Of a stretch of DNA of 23,745 nucleotides, positions 16,587-23,745 are shown in pieces. The stretch is from MAG-120531 sp041163765 (GTDB lineage Bacteria; Bacteroidota; Bacteroidia; Flavobacteriales; Flavobacteriaceae). Made by a program: the position numbers and the translations under genes. The stretch covers positions 1 through 23,745 of the forward strand of contig JBEAQS010000031.1 of NCBI GenBank assembly GCA_041163765.1. The letters run 5' to 3'. The notes under the pieces were generated by a model. That model had not been told where the DNA came from and did no database searches. It worked only from the letters and a program-made list of their open reading frames with translations. The stretch's first letter is position 1; each line of letters opens with the position of its first letter.

Positions 16587-17594
16587 GTGAAGACAGCCAT
16601 TGTTGTATTAAATTGGAACGGCCAAGCATTACTCGCTCAGTTTTTGCCGACACTGGTAACGCATACGCCTAAAGATTTAGCGGAAATCTATGTAGTGGAT
16701 AATGGGTCAACGGACCAGTCTATTCCTTGGATGCAGGCCAACTATCCGGAAGTTAAATTGATTTGCCTGACAGAAAATAATGGATTTGCAGGCGGATATA
16801 ACCAAGGATTAAAGCAAGTAGAGGCAGATTTGTACTGTTTGCTCAATTCTGACGTTGCCGTCTCACCAGATTGGTTGCTTCCTGTGATCACCCATTTTAA
16901 GCAACATCCAGAAACGGCGATTGCACAACCTAAAATATTGGATTACTTAAATCCTCATTTATTTGAATATGCCGGAGCTGCGGGCGGGTTCATCGATGCG
17001 CTAGGATTTCCCTATTGCCGCGGGCGAATATTTCAGACCATCGAACAAGATCGCGGTCAATACAACGACGATCGAAATGTATTCTGGGCGACAGGTGCGT
17101 GTTTTTTTATCAGAAGTTCTGTCTACCAGCAACTCGGCGGATTTGATGAATTCTATTTTGCCCACCAGGAGGAGGTAGATTTGTGTTGGCGGGCACAAAA
17201 ACACGGGTACCGCGTTATGGCCTTAGGAGGGACTCAAGTATACCACCTGGGTGGCTCAACATTGAGCAACATGAATCCCAAAAAAACATTTTTGAATTTT
17301 AGAAATTCACTGTACTCGCTGGTTAAGAACCATAAACCAGCTAGGGCGCTGCTCAGTGTCTTGATTCGTTTGCCTTTGGATGGAATTGCTGGACTTCTAT
17401 TCTTTTTTCAGGGTAAGCCAACGCATACACAAGCTGTTTTCTGGGCGCACATGAGCTTTTATAAACACCTGCCCAGCATTTGGGCCAAAAGAAAATTATC
17501 CGGGAGTTACACGCTGAAATTCAGTCAGTTATCCATTGTTTTTTCCTACTTTATTCGAGGTAAAAAAATCTTTTCTGAATTAAGAAAAGATTAA
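16587..17594 (+). CDS. Glycosyltransferase family 2 (rhamnosyltransferase/WbbL-like)
   Basis: 335 residues from a GTG at 16587, chosen because the GT2 fold begins at once (MKTAIVVLNWNG). An upstream TTG at 16509 would add 26 residues unlike the family and overlap the preceding gene by 67 bases. Features in order are VVDNGSTD (37-44), the metal/nucleotide-sugar site NSDV (87-90), a GGFDE segment and the catalytic acidic motif EEVDLCWR (195-202). A C-terminal tail of ~100 residues includes a hydrophobic stretch that may lie on the membrane. It should transfer a sugar, perhaps rhamnose, onto a cell-surface glycan from the cytoplasmic side. No other sugar-pathway genes adjoin it, so the product glycan is unknown. 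Confidence 0.9.
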   Translation: MKTAIVVLNWNGQALLAQFLPTLVTHTPKDLAEIYVVDNGSTDQSIPWMQANYPEVKLICLTENNGFAGGYNQGLKQVEADLYCLLNSDVAVSPDWLLPVITHFKQHPETAIAQPKILDYLNPHLFEYAGAAGGFIDALGFPYCRGRIFQTIEQDRGQYNDDRNVFWATGACFFIRSSVYQQLGGFDEFYFAHQEEVDLCWRAQKHGYRVMALGGTQVYHLGGSTLSNMNPKKTFLNFRNSLYSLVKNHKPARALLSVLIRLPLDGIAGLLFFFQGKPTHTQAVFWAHMSFYKHLPSIWAKRKLSGSYTLKFSQLSIVFSYFIRGKKIFSELRKD

Positions 17595-17626
17595 CGAATC
17601 CCCTAACTAAGTGACTGCGAAAATTG

Positions 17627-17634
17627 TATTTTTG
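17627..17634 (+). promoter_or_regulatory. Predicted -7 element of the OmpA-like gene
   Basis: TATTTTTG matches TAnnTTTG and ends 17 bases before the ATG at 17652. No clear TTG lies at the -33 distance. The gene is set off from the glycosyltransferase by 57 bp and ends in its own terminator, so it is probably a single transcription unit. Confidence 0.5.
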
Positions 17635-17651
17635 AATCAAATTTAACAGCT

Positions 17652-18485
17652 ATGAAAAAAATGCTTGTAGGGTTAATGGGAGCTTCATTGCTCTTCTCCT
17701 GCGTCCCTCAAAAAAAATACGCAGAACTAGAATCTAAACAGAAAGAAACTCAGAGTTTGCTTGACAATGCCACGGTAAAATTAAACAGCTGCCTGGAAGA
17801 CACAGCTCGTTTAAAATTGTTGGAAGAGCAGAATGCTTACTTAAAATCAAGCAATGCAGATTTGATCAACAATCTGGGTAACCTAACCACGTTGACTACT
17901 AAAGGGGCTGAAAACCTTGAGCGTTCTTTGGAAAGTCTAAAAGAAAAAGATTTAACCATCAAAAGATTAAATCAGGCCATTACCCGCAGAGACTCTGTCA
18001 ACCTGGCGTTGGTACAGAGCCTCAAAGGAGTTTTGGGTAACTTAGATGATGAGGATATCCAAATCGACGTTGAAAAAGGTGTGGTATTTGTTTCTATCTC
18101 AGACAAATTATTGTTTAATACCGGTAGCTACACAGTAACTCCTAAAGCGAAAGAAGTATTAGGTAAAGTGGCCAAAGTAGTCAACAATAAACCTGACTTT
18201 GAATTTATGGTAGAAGGTCATACAGATGATCGTGCATTCTCCAGAGGTGACTTATTGGACAACTGGGATCTTAGTGTAAAACGCGCTACTTCTGTGGTTC
18301 GAATTTTAGAAAAAGAGTTCAATGTTGATCCTAAGCGCATGACTGCTGCTGGACGCTCTCAGTACGTTCCTGTATCAACCACTGATTTGGCAAAAAACAG
18401 AAGAACTCGTATTGTGGTACTTCCTAAAATTGATCAATTCTACAGCATGATCGAAGAAGGAATGAAAGATCCAGCGATCAAGTAA
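17652..18485 (+). CDS. OmpA-family peptidoglycan-associated lipoprotein with coiled coil
   Basis: 277 residues. The signal peptide ends in the lipobox LFSC, so Cys17 should be lipidated and the protein anchored in the outer membrane. Residues ~20-115 are charged, heptad-like and probably a coiled coil. Residues ~140-257 form an OmpA C-terminal domain, with VEGHTDDR, NWDLSVKRA (Asp206) and KNRRTRIVV (Arg250/251), the residues that bind diaminopimelate in peptidoglycan. It should tie the outer membrane to the cell wall, and the coiled coil would span the gap. No beta-barrel part is present. The gene is flanked by its own promoter element and a strong terminator. Confidence 0.92.
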   Translation: MKKMLVGLMGASLLFSCVPQKKYAELESKQKETQSLLDNATVKLNSCLEDTARLKLLEEQNAYLKSSNADLINNLGNLTTLTTKGAENLERSLESLKEKDLTIKRLNQAITRRDSVNLALVQSLKGVLGNLDDEDIQIDVEKGVVFVSISDKLLFNTGSYTVTPKAKEVLGKVAKVVNNKPDFEFMVEGHTDDRAFSRGDLLDNWDLSVKRATSVVRILEKEFNVDPKRMTAAGRSQYVPVSTTDLAKNRRTRIVVLPKIDQFYSMIEEGMKDPAIK

Positions 18486-18506
18486 TCCACCTGATCAAAA
18501 ATCATT

Positions 18507-18535
18507 AAAGGCGTCCAAATGGACGCCTTTTTTTT
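18507..18535 (+). terminator. Intrinsic terminator of the OmpA-like gene
   Basis: AAAGGCGTCC and GGACGCCTTT pair perfectly around the loop AAAT, followed by an unbroken run of Ts. It lies 21 bases after the OmpA stop. Its T-run overlaps the last codon of the convergent YciO-like gene. On the other strand the stem is followed by TTTAATGATTTTT, so it may also stop the opposing transcript, less strongly. Confidence 0.9.
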
Positions 18536-19151
18536 ATTCGATGAAATCACCCTTGCCTTGTCTTAAGACTACGGGTTCATGACCTGTTAAATCGACTACC
18601 GTAGAGGCTTGATTATCGCCATATCCACTATCGATCATCACATCAATTCGCGCTGACCAACGTTCAAAAATAAGTTCAGGATCCGTGGTATACTCCAAGA
18701 TGGTATCCGGATCATGGATAGAAGTAGATACTAAAGGGTTGCCTAAACGCTCTACCAGGAGTCTGGGAATAGGGTGATTGGGCACTCTAATCCCCACGGT
18801 TTTTCTGTGATCAAATGATTTAGGCAATTTATTATTGGCCTCTAGGACAAAGGTATAGGGACCAGGCAAGTATTTCTTTAACCGCTTAAATGTGGCTGTA
18901 TCCATAGGTTTGGTGAAATCAGATAAATGACTCAGATCAGCACAAACAAAGGACCATTGAGCTTTGTTGAGCTTAACGCCTTGTATTTTGGCCAGTTTTT
19001 CTAGGGCTTTTACTTGGGTTAGATCACAACCTATCGCGTACACAGTATCAGAGGGAAAAATGACAATACCCCCTTGTTTGATGATCTGAACAGCCTTCTC
19101 AATCAACCGTTCTTGGGGGTTTTCCGGATAAATTTTCAGGTATTCAGCCAT
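18534..19151 (-). CDS. YrdC/Sua5-fold protein, YciO-like
   Basis: 205 residues, a single YrdC domain. Automatic annotation would call it L-threonylcarbamoyladenylate synthase (TsaC/Sua5), which makes the intermediate for t6A tRNA modification. The sequence looks closer to E. coli YciO: similar length, the same N-terminal pattern (IYPENPQERLIEKAV), and the same changes in the active site. Where TsaC has KxR, this has KIQ (55-57). Where TsaC has SxN, this has STS (142-144). FPSDTVYAIGCD and GIRVP are conserved. It may act on RNA or a threonylcarbamoyl compound, but synthase activity is uncertain. It overlaps the end of uvrD by 8 bp, so the two are translated from one message. Confidence 0.85.
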   Translation of the reverse strand: MAEYLKIYPENPQERLIEKAVQIIKQGGIVIFPSDTVYAIGCDLTQVKALEKLAKIQGVKLNKAQWSFVCADLSHLSDFTKPMDTATFKRLKKYLPGPYTFVLEANNKLPKSFDHRKTVGIRVPNHPIPRLLVERLGNPLVSTSIHDPDTILEYTTDPELIFERWSARIDVMIDSGYGDNQASTVVDLTGHEPVVLRQGKGDFIE

Positions 19152-21477
19152 GATGATCGATTTTCGTCAATTGAGCAAATCGGAGCAAAAGTTTTTTTGA
19201 TCCTCCATGTTCAAAGTCAATATCGGCTTTTAGGTCATTGCCTAATCCTTCTAGGGATTTTACTACCCCTCTACCGAATCTAGGATGGTCTACCCAATCT
19301 CCTTTTTGGAGATCAAGGGAAAGCGCATTTCCTCTGTCCACGGGTATACCTATATCCGGTTTTATTTTTCTGAGTTTTTGTAACTGTGCGGAAGTGGGTT
19401 GGTTTTGTTTGGGTGGTATGCCAGACACTGGCTTTTGTGTGCGTAATTTACTGGTGTCTACCTCGCCAAAAATGTCTTTATCGATGATCGATTTATAGCG
19501 ATAACCGGTTAATGGAACCGTTTGTTCTAGATACTTTTCGTCAATTTCTTCAATAAATCTACTGGGCTCAGCATCGACTAGTTTTCCCCATCGATACCTG
19601 GTTTGCGCATAAGTGAGGTAAGCTTTTTGTTCCGCTCTAGTCAGCGCTACATAAAACAACCTTCGCTCTTCTTCCAACTCTGACCGCGTATTCATACTCA
19701 TGGCCGAGGGAAACAGGTCCTCCTCTAGTCCAACAATGTATACCACAGGAAACTCCAAACCTTTGGCCAAATGAATTGTCATGAGCGCCACTCGGTCTTC
19801 GCCATCCATATCTCGATCCATATCGGTAGCTAGCGCTACATCTTCCAAGAATTCAGTTAGTGCTCCGCGAGCGTCAGCAATTTCTTGTTGTCCTTCAACA
19901 AAGTCCTTAATACCATTGAGCAACTCCTCAATATTTTCCATTTTGGCCACTCCTTCAGGTGTGCCATCTTTTTTAAACTCGAGGAGTAGTCCCGTTTTCT
20001 TGACCACCTGGGCAGCTAGTTCAAAAGCATCCAATTGTTTTTCTAACACTTGAAAGCTCTGAATCATCCGGGCAAATTCTTCGAGTTTGTTACGCGTACC
20101 CCCATGTACCGCTAGCAATCCTTGATCTAAGCGAGTCAATACATCAAACAGAGAAATCTGTTGTTGGTCAGCGGCTAAAGTCAACTTATCTATGGTGGCA
20201 TCACCAATTCCACGGGCTGGAAAATTGATGATCCTCTTAAACGCTTCCTCGTCTTGAGGGTTGACGATAAGCCTTAAATAAGCCAATACATCCTTGATTT
20301 CTTTTCGTTGATAAAACGAAAGACCTCCAAAGATTTTATAGGGTATATCTCTTTTGCGCAATGCGTCTTCAATCGCTCTGGATTGAGCATTGGTGCGATA
20401 AAGCACAGCAAAATCACTTGGTTTTTTGTGTTCCTGATGTTGTGTTTCCCAAATGGAAGAGGCCACAAATCTACCCTCTTCAGCATCGGTAGGACTTCTG
20501 TGCACGGTAATAGGTTGCCCTGGTTCATTATCCGTCCAAACTTTTTTGTCAATTTGATTCTTGTTGTGTGAAATGACGGTATTGGCCGCTTCAACAATGG
20601 TCTGGGTGGATCGATAATTTTGTTCTAGACGATACATGGCTACACCGTCATAATCCTTTTGAAAGTTTAGGATATTGCTGATGTTTGCCCCGCGAAATGA
20701 ATAAATACTCTGGGCGTCATCACCAACGACACAAATATTTTGGTATCGATCTGCCAGTGCTTTAACAATCAAGTATTGGGAATGATTCGTGTCTTGGTAC
20801 TCATCGACCAAAATGTACTTAAAACGATCTTGGTACCTAGCTAAAACGTCCGGAAAACGAGTCAATAACTCATTGGTTTTAAGCAATAAGTCATCAAAGT
20901 CCATAGCTCCAGCCCTAAAACATCGCTCCACATAATTCTGATAGATCTCCCCTAGTCTGGGTCTTTTAGCCATGGCGTCCGTTTCCATGAGCTCAGGGTT
21001 GTTGAAATACGCTTTAACGGTAATCAGACTGTTTTTATAGGAAGATATTCTGTTCTGAATCTGTTTGTACTTGTATAACTCAGTATCCAGCCCCATTTCT
21101 TTAATGATGGAGGAAATAAGTCGTTGTGAATCTTGAGTGTCGTAGATGGTAAAATTATTCGGGTAACCCAATCGATGCCCTTCAACGCGCAATAGTTTGG
21201 CAAAAACCGAGTGAAATGTACCCATCCAAAGGTTTTTGGCTTCTGAAGCTCCCACCAAAGTAGCTATTCGGTGCTTCATCTCTCTAGCGGCTTTATTGGT
21301 AAAGGTCAAGGCCAAAATATTAAACGCGTCTACTCCCTGCTGCATCAAATGCGCCATCCGAAAAGTAAGGACACGAGTTTTACCTGAACCTGCTCCAGCA
21401 ATCACCATCAGCGGGCCAGTTTTGTGCAGAACCGCTTCTTTTTGAGCCGTATTTAGTTCGTCTATATAATTTTCCAA
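19144..21477 (-). CDS. uvrD: ATP-dependent DNA helicase, UvrD/PcrA family
   Basis: 777 residues with all superfamily 1A helicase motifs in order: GAGSGKT (28-34), LTFTNKAAREM, VDEYQDT (224-230), GDDAQSIYSFRG, LEQNYRST, TIHLAKGLEFPVV and RRLFYVALTRAE. The C-terminal ~50 residues (GDWVDHPRFGRGVVKSLEG) match the PcrA/UvrD Tudor-like domain. It unwinds DNA 3' to 5' in excision and mismatch repair and clears replication blocks. The start is a TTG at 21477. An in-frame stop at 21510-21508 leaves no ATG upstream, and the N-terminus ENYIDELNTAQKEAV is the expected one. A TTTG-N17-TAATTTTA promoter lies 18 bases before it. PcrA is an equally good name. Confidence 0.95.
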   Translation of the reverse strand: MENYIDELNTAQKEAVLHKTGPLMVIAGAGSGKTRVLTFRMAHLMQQGVDAFNILALTFTNKAAREMKHRIATLVGASEAKNLWMGTFHSVFAKLLRVEGHRLGYPNNFTIYDTQDSQRLISSIIKEMGLDTELYKYKQIQNRISSYKNSLITVKAYFNNPELMETDAMAKRPRLGEIYQNYVERCFRAGAMDFDDLLLKTNELLTRFPDVLARYQDRFKYILVDEYQDTNHSQYLIVKALADRYQNICVVGDDAQSIYSFRGANISNILNFQKDYDGVAMYRLEQNYRSTQTIVEAANTVISHNKNQIDKKVWTDNEPGQPITVHRSPTDAEEGRFVASSIWETQHQEHKKPSDFAVLYRTNAQSRAIEDALRKRDIPYKIFGGLSFYQRKEIKDVLAYLRLIVNPQDEEAFKRIINFPARGIGDATIDKLTLAADQQQISLFDVLTRLDQGLLAVHGGTRNKLEEFARMIQSFQVLEKQLDAFELAAQVVKKTGLLLEFKKDGTPEGVAKMENIEELLNGIKDFVEGQQEIADARGALTEFLEDVALATDMDRDMDGEDRVALMTIHLAKGLEFPVVYIVGLEEDLFPSAMSMNTRSELEEERRLFYVALTRAEQKAYLTYAQTRYRWGKLVDAEPSRFIEEIDEKYLEQTVPLTGYRYKSIIDKDIFGEVDTSKLRTQKPVSGIPPKQNQPTSAQLQKLRKIKPDIGIPVDRGNALSLDLQKGDWVDHPRFGRGVVKSLEGLGNDLKADIDFEHGGSKKLLLRFAQLTKIDHHG

Positions 21478-21495
21478 AACACCGGGAATTAGCTG

Positions 21496-21527
21496 TAAAA
21501 TTAGCCATTATCAAGGCCAACAAAAAA
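21496..21527 (-). promoter_or_regulatory. Predicted promoter of the uvrD-yciO-like operon
   Basis: On the reverse strand, TTTTTTG (21527-21521) is followed after 17 nt by TAATTTTA (21503-21496), which matches TAnnTTTG except for the last base. The element ends 18 bases before the TTG start codon of uvrD, the usual spacing in this window, and so supports that start. Confidence 0.42.
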
Positions 21528-21577
21528 CGAATAGTTCATTAATTATAAACAGAACTTTTTAAACAAATCATATTTTG

Positions 21578-21585
21578 TACATTTC
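21578..21585 (+). promoter_or_regulatory. Weak candidate -7 element of the M20 amidohydrolase
   Basis: TACATTTC matches TAnnTTTG except for the last base and ends 18 bases before the ATG at 21604. No TTG is present at the -33 distance. The 126-bp gap to the uvrD start is the longest intergenic stretch here; besides this and the uvrD promoter it is AT-rich, with nothing else I can support. Confidence 0.28.
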
Positions 21586-21603
21586 AACAACAAATACATT
21601 TTT

Positions 21604-22881
21604 ATGAAAAAATATCTTTTAGGTTTTGCATTGTTTTCTTCTTTATATGGATGGTCTCAAAGCAATCATTTATCGGAACAGACTTATGCTGAAATCGAGC
21701 AAAAGGTCATTGATTGGCGTAGGCATTTTCACCAAAATCCAGAACTGTCAAATCGAGAATTTAAAACAGCAGAAGTGATTGCCAAGCATCTAAAATCTCT
21801 GGGGCTTGAAGTAGAAACTGGGGTGGCAAAAACAGGGGTTGTTGGAATTTTGAAGGGGAAACACCCGGGTAAGGTTTTGGCCTTGAGGGCTGATATCGAC
21901 GCCCTTCCTGTTGAAGAGAGAAATGATTTACCTTTCAAGTCAACAGTTAAATCTACATTTTTAGATACTCCGGTTGGGGTAATGCACGCCTGTGGTCACG
22001 ATACCCATACGGCTATTTTGATGGGGGCTGCAGAATTGTTGAGTAAGCATCGCGATCAGATTTATGGAACGATCAAGTTTATTTTTCAACCTGCTGAAGA
22101 AGGACCACCACCGGGAGAAGTTGGTGGAGCACTTGAAATGGTTAAAGAAGGTGTTTTAAAAAATCCGGATGTAGACATCATAGTTGGTCTCCACATTAAT
22201 TCGCAAACCCCCGTGGGGATGATTCGCTATAAACCAGGAGGAACTATGGCTGCAGCACAGCGTTTTGTGCTTAAAATCAATGGAACTCAAACTCATGGTT
22301 CACAACCATGGGCAGGTGTAGACCCCATATTGATAGCAGCTAAAATAATTGATGCCTACCAAACCATTATTTCAAGAGAAAGTGATTTAACCAATGAAGC
22401 AGCGGTCATCTCCGTAGGAAAAATAACTGCAGGTGTTCGCTTCAACATTATTCCTGAATCTTGTGAACTCATTGGTACGGTACGCACTTTAGACTTTGGG
22501 ATGCAAAAACACATCAATCAACGCATGAAAGAGTTGGCTCAGGGAATCGCAGCAGCATACGGTGGTACCGCTGAATTGGACATCCAAAACTCAACATCTA
22601 TAACGAATAACGATCCTAGTTTAGTGAATGAGTTGCTTCCTACACTTGAGCGAGTGGCTGGGAAAGATCAGGTTGTTTTGTCCAAAGCGACAACGGGTGC
22701 AGAAGATTTTTCTTATTTCCAAGAACAAGTCCCTGGATTCTATTTCTTCTTGGGAGGTATGACTCCTGGCAGTACAGGGTCGTACCCGCACCACACGCCA
22801 GATTTTAAAATCGACGAATCTGGATTATTGCTGGGTGTCAAGGCGATGACTGAAATAAGCTTGGACTATTTAAGTCAATAG
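21604..22881 (+). CDS. Secreted M20-family amidohydrolase (N-acyl amino acid / hippurate hydrolase type)
   Basis: 425 residues. Residues 1-18 are a signal peptide cleaved before Gln19, so the enzyme acts in the periplasm or outside. The M20D motifs are intact: the metal site HACGHDTHTA (Cys130, His132), catalytic PAEEG (Glu165/166), GLHINS (His197) and a last metal ligand in PHHTPDFKID. The dimerisation domain lies around 215-330. Relatives cleave N-acyl amino acids, hippurate or indole-acetyl amino acids; the natural substrate here is unknown. Together with ggt it suggests scavenging of blocked peptides. It ends in an intrinsic terminator that lies partly within the convergent patatin gene. 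Confidence 0.93.
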   Translation: MKKYLLGFALFSSLYGWSQSNHLSEQTYAEIEQKVIDWRRHFHQNPELSNREFKTAEVIAKHLKSLGLEVETGVAKTGVVGILKGKHPGKVLALRADIDALPVEERNDLPFKSTVKSTFLDTPVGVMHACGHDTHTAILMGAAELLSKHRDQIYGTIKFIFQPAEEGPPPGEVGGALEMVKEGVLKNPDVDIIVGLHINSQTPVGMIRYKPGGTMAAAQRFVLKINGTQTHGSQPWAGVDPILIAAKIIDAYQTIISRESDLTNEAAVISVGKITAGVRFNIIPESCELIGTVRTLDFGMQKHINQRMKELAQGIAAAYGGTAELDIQNSTSITNNDPSLVNELLPTLERVAGKDQVVLSKATTGAEDFSYFQEQVPGFYFFLGGMTPGSTGSYPHHTPDFKIDESGLLLGVKAMTEISLDYLSQ

Positions 22882-22900
22882 CCAACAATATTTACGAGCT

Positions 22901-22930
22901 AAAGGCAAATCAATTATGGTTTGCCTTTTT
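22901..22930 (+). terminator. Intrinsic terminator of the M20 gene, embedded in the end of the convergent gene
   Basis: AAAGGCAAA (22901-22909) pairs with TTTGCCTTT (22920-22928) around a 10-base loop, followed by TTTTTCTTTTTT. The loop holds the stop codon of the patatin-like gene, and the right arm encodes its Lys-rich C-terminus. The other strand lacks a T-run, so this serves the M20 gene. Confidence 0.75.
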
Positions 22931-23745
22931 CTTTTTTGCTGCTTCTAGCATGAAGAGGAGAACTGTGGTTTTGGAATTTTTTCTGAGCATAAGCACGTCC
23001 TTGTTCCCACCACTGAGCCATTTGTTGCCGATCGAATATAAGCGCATTTTCTGTGAGTTTCGTGGGGGTATAGTAAAGATGTAGCGCCACACCATGGTGT
23101 TTGGCCATCACAATTCCCTCAGAGATGTCGTGGGCTTTAATTTGGTCTACCATAAATCCAAACATGTGAATCATCAACGAAAATGGATTGTAGCCTAACA
23201 CTTTTGTTTTATTCATGTGTTCAGACTCAAGAATAATTACATCAATCTCGGTAGCCCCTCGCCTAATGGCTTCTTGAATCGGGATTAAATTCCCTAATCC
23301 GCCGTCTCCATAATCGTAACCGTTTTTTTGAACCAAAGACATAAACGGAACATAATTGGCTGATATCCAGATCCAATCAATAAATTCTTGATAGGTGTAA
23401 TCACTTAATGCCTTGTATTCAATTCGGTATTTAGACAGATTGGCAGCTGTCACCACAATTTCGGGCCCCTGGCTCTTTAATTGATCAAAATCGTGTACAG
23501 AAAAGTTTTTTTCAATGGTTCTTCTAAGCGCGTGACTTTCCCCAAAAGTTCTGCGTCTTCTGAAGAATTGATAGAGCGTAGTTAGGTAGTTGATAGACAC
23601 ATAAGATCGATCTCCTTTTTTGCGCACCCTAAATGGATGAATACTGAAAATATCGCTTTGTTGAATATGGGTGTATATGTGGTGTAGTTTGTCTATTTGC
23701 CCTAGTGCCAAGTGAGGTAAAAGCAGGCTACCTGTAGAGGTACCC
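22914..23745 (-). CDS. Patatin-like phospholipase (5' partial, runs off the window)
   Basis: The frame is open to the right edge; a TTG at 23711 is not the start, because the sequence before it encodes GTSTGSLLLPHLALG. This is the patatin nucleophile motif GxSxG, with the serine codon at 23738-23736. The second half of the catalytic dyad, DGG, is in YDYGDGGLGNLIP (bases about 23309-23298). Both catalytic residues are thus visible, but the oxyanion-hole glycine stretch and the true start lie outside. Patatin enzymes hydrolyse acyl chains from membrane lipids. The C-terminus ends in a Lys-rich tail (SSKKEKGKP) encoded within the opposing terminator. No membrane segment or signal is visible in this part, and the substrate is unknown. 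Confidence 0.88.
   Translation of the reverse strand, partial: GTSTGSLLLPHLALGQIDKLHHIYTHIQQSDIFSIHPFRVRKKGDRSYVSINYLTTLYQFFRRRRTFGESHALRRTIEKNFSVHDFDQLKSQGPEIVVTAANLSKYRIEYKALSDYTYQEFIDWIWISANYVPFMSLVQKNGYDYGDGGLGNLIPIQEAIRRGATEIDVIILESEHMNKTKVLGYNPFSLMIHMFGFMVDQIKAHDISEGIVMAKHHGVALHLYYTPTKLTENALIFDRQQMAQWWEQGRAYAQKKFQNHSSPLHARSSKKEKGKP

Noticed and set aside
1..23745. Mobile elements, CRISPR arrays, tRNA/rRNA genes, prophage genes or long direct repeats
   Set aside because: The genes are packed end to end with housekeeping functions. I saw no transposase, integrase, regularly spaced repeats or RNA gene signatures, although I could not run a structure or repeat search.

Overview
The window reads as a compact stretch of chromosome from a member of the Bacteroidota, most likely the Flavobacteriales. 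The signs are a TlpA-type lipoprotein with a DUF4369-like N-terminus, a fused alpha/beta 2-oxoacid dehydrogenase E1, an OmpA lipoprotein, secreted proteins whose signal peptides end directly before Gln, start codons without Shine-Dalgarno sequences, and several promoter elements of the Bacteroidota form TAnnTTTG. All 18 genes abut or overlap. The longest gene-free stretch is about 126 bp, and I see no tRNA, rRNA, insertion sequence, CRISPR array, phage gene or attachment site. This looks like core rather than accessory DNA.

Layout, left to right. (1) A 5'-truncated thioredoxin-like lipoprotein (+) ends against a rhomboid protease (-). (2) The rhomboid gene diverges, from an 18-bp palindromic promoter, from an LpxL-type acyltransferase (+). 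That gene converges on and overlaps glmM (-). (3) Divergent from glmM come secreted gamma-glutamyltranspeptidase, then the tight cluster uvrA, a LOG-family protein and a large M1-peptidase-like outer-membrane protein whose zinc site is lost. (4) The E1 alpha/beta fusion has its own promoter. It is followed by a small DoxX membrane protein with a perfect 19-bp inverted repeat between its -7 element and its ATG. (5) holA (-) diverges from a small HsdR-N-like nuclease-fold protein and a family 2 glycosyltransferase (+). (6) An OmpA-family lipoprotein ends in a clear intrinsic terminator. Facing it is the operon uvrD/pcrA then a YciO-like protein (-). (7) A secreted M20 amidohydrolase (+) faces a patatin-like phospholipase (-) that runs off the right edge, with its GxSxG serine just inside the window.

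The genes fall into a few themes: envelope building and upkeep (glmM, LpxL-like, glycosyltransferase, OmpA, TlpA-like, rhomboid, M1-like barrel protein, patatin), secreted peptide or amide hydrolysis (ggt, M20), DNA repair and replication (uvrA, uvrD, holA), and central metabolism (E1 fusion).

I found no obviously new multi-gene system. The observations most worth following are the degenerate M1-peptidase/barrel protein, the doxX operator-like palindrome, the palindromic divergent promoter, the Gln-19 rule in the three signal-peptidase-I proteins, and a YrdC-fold protein lacking the usual TsaC residues.
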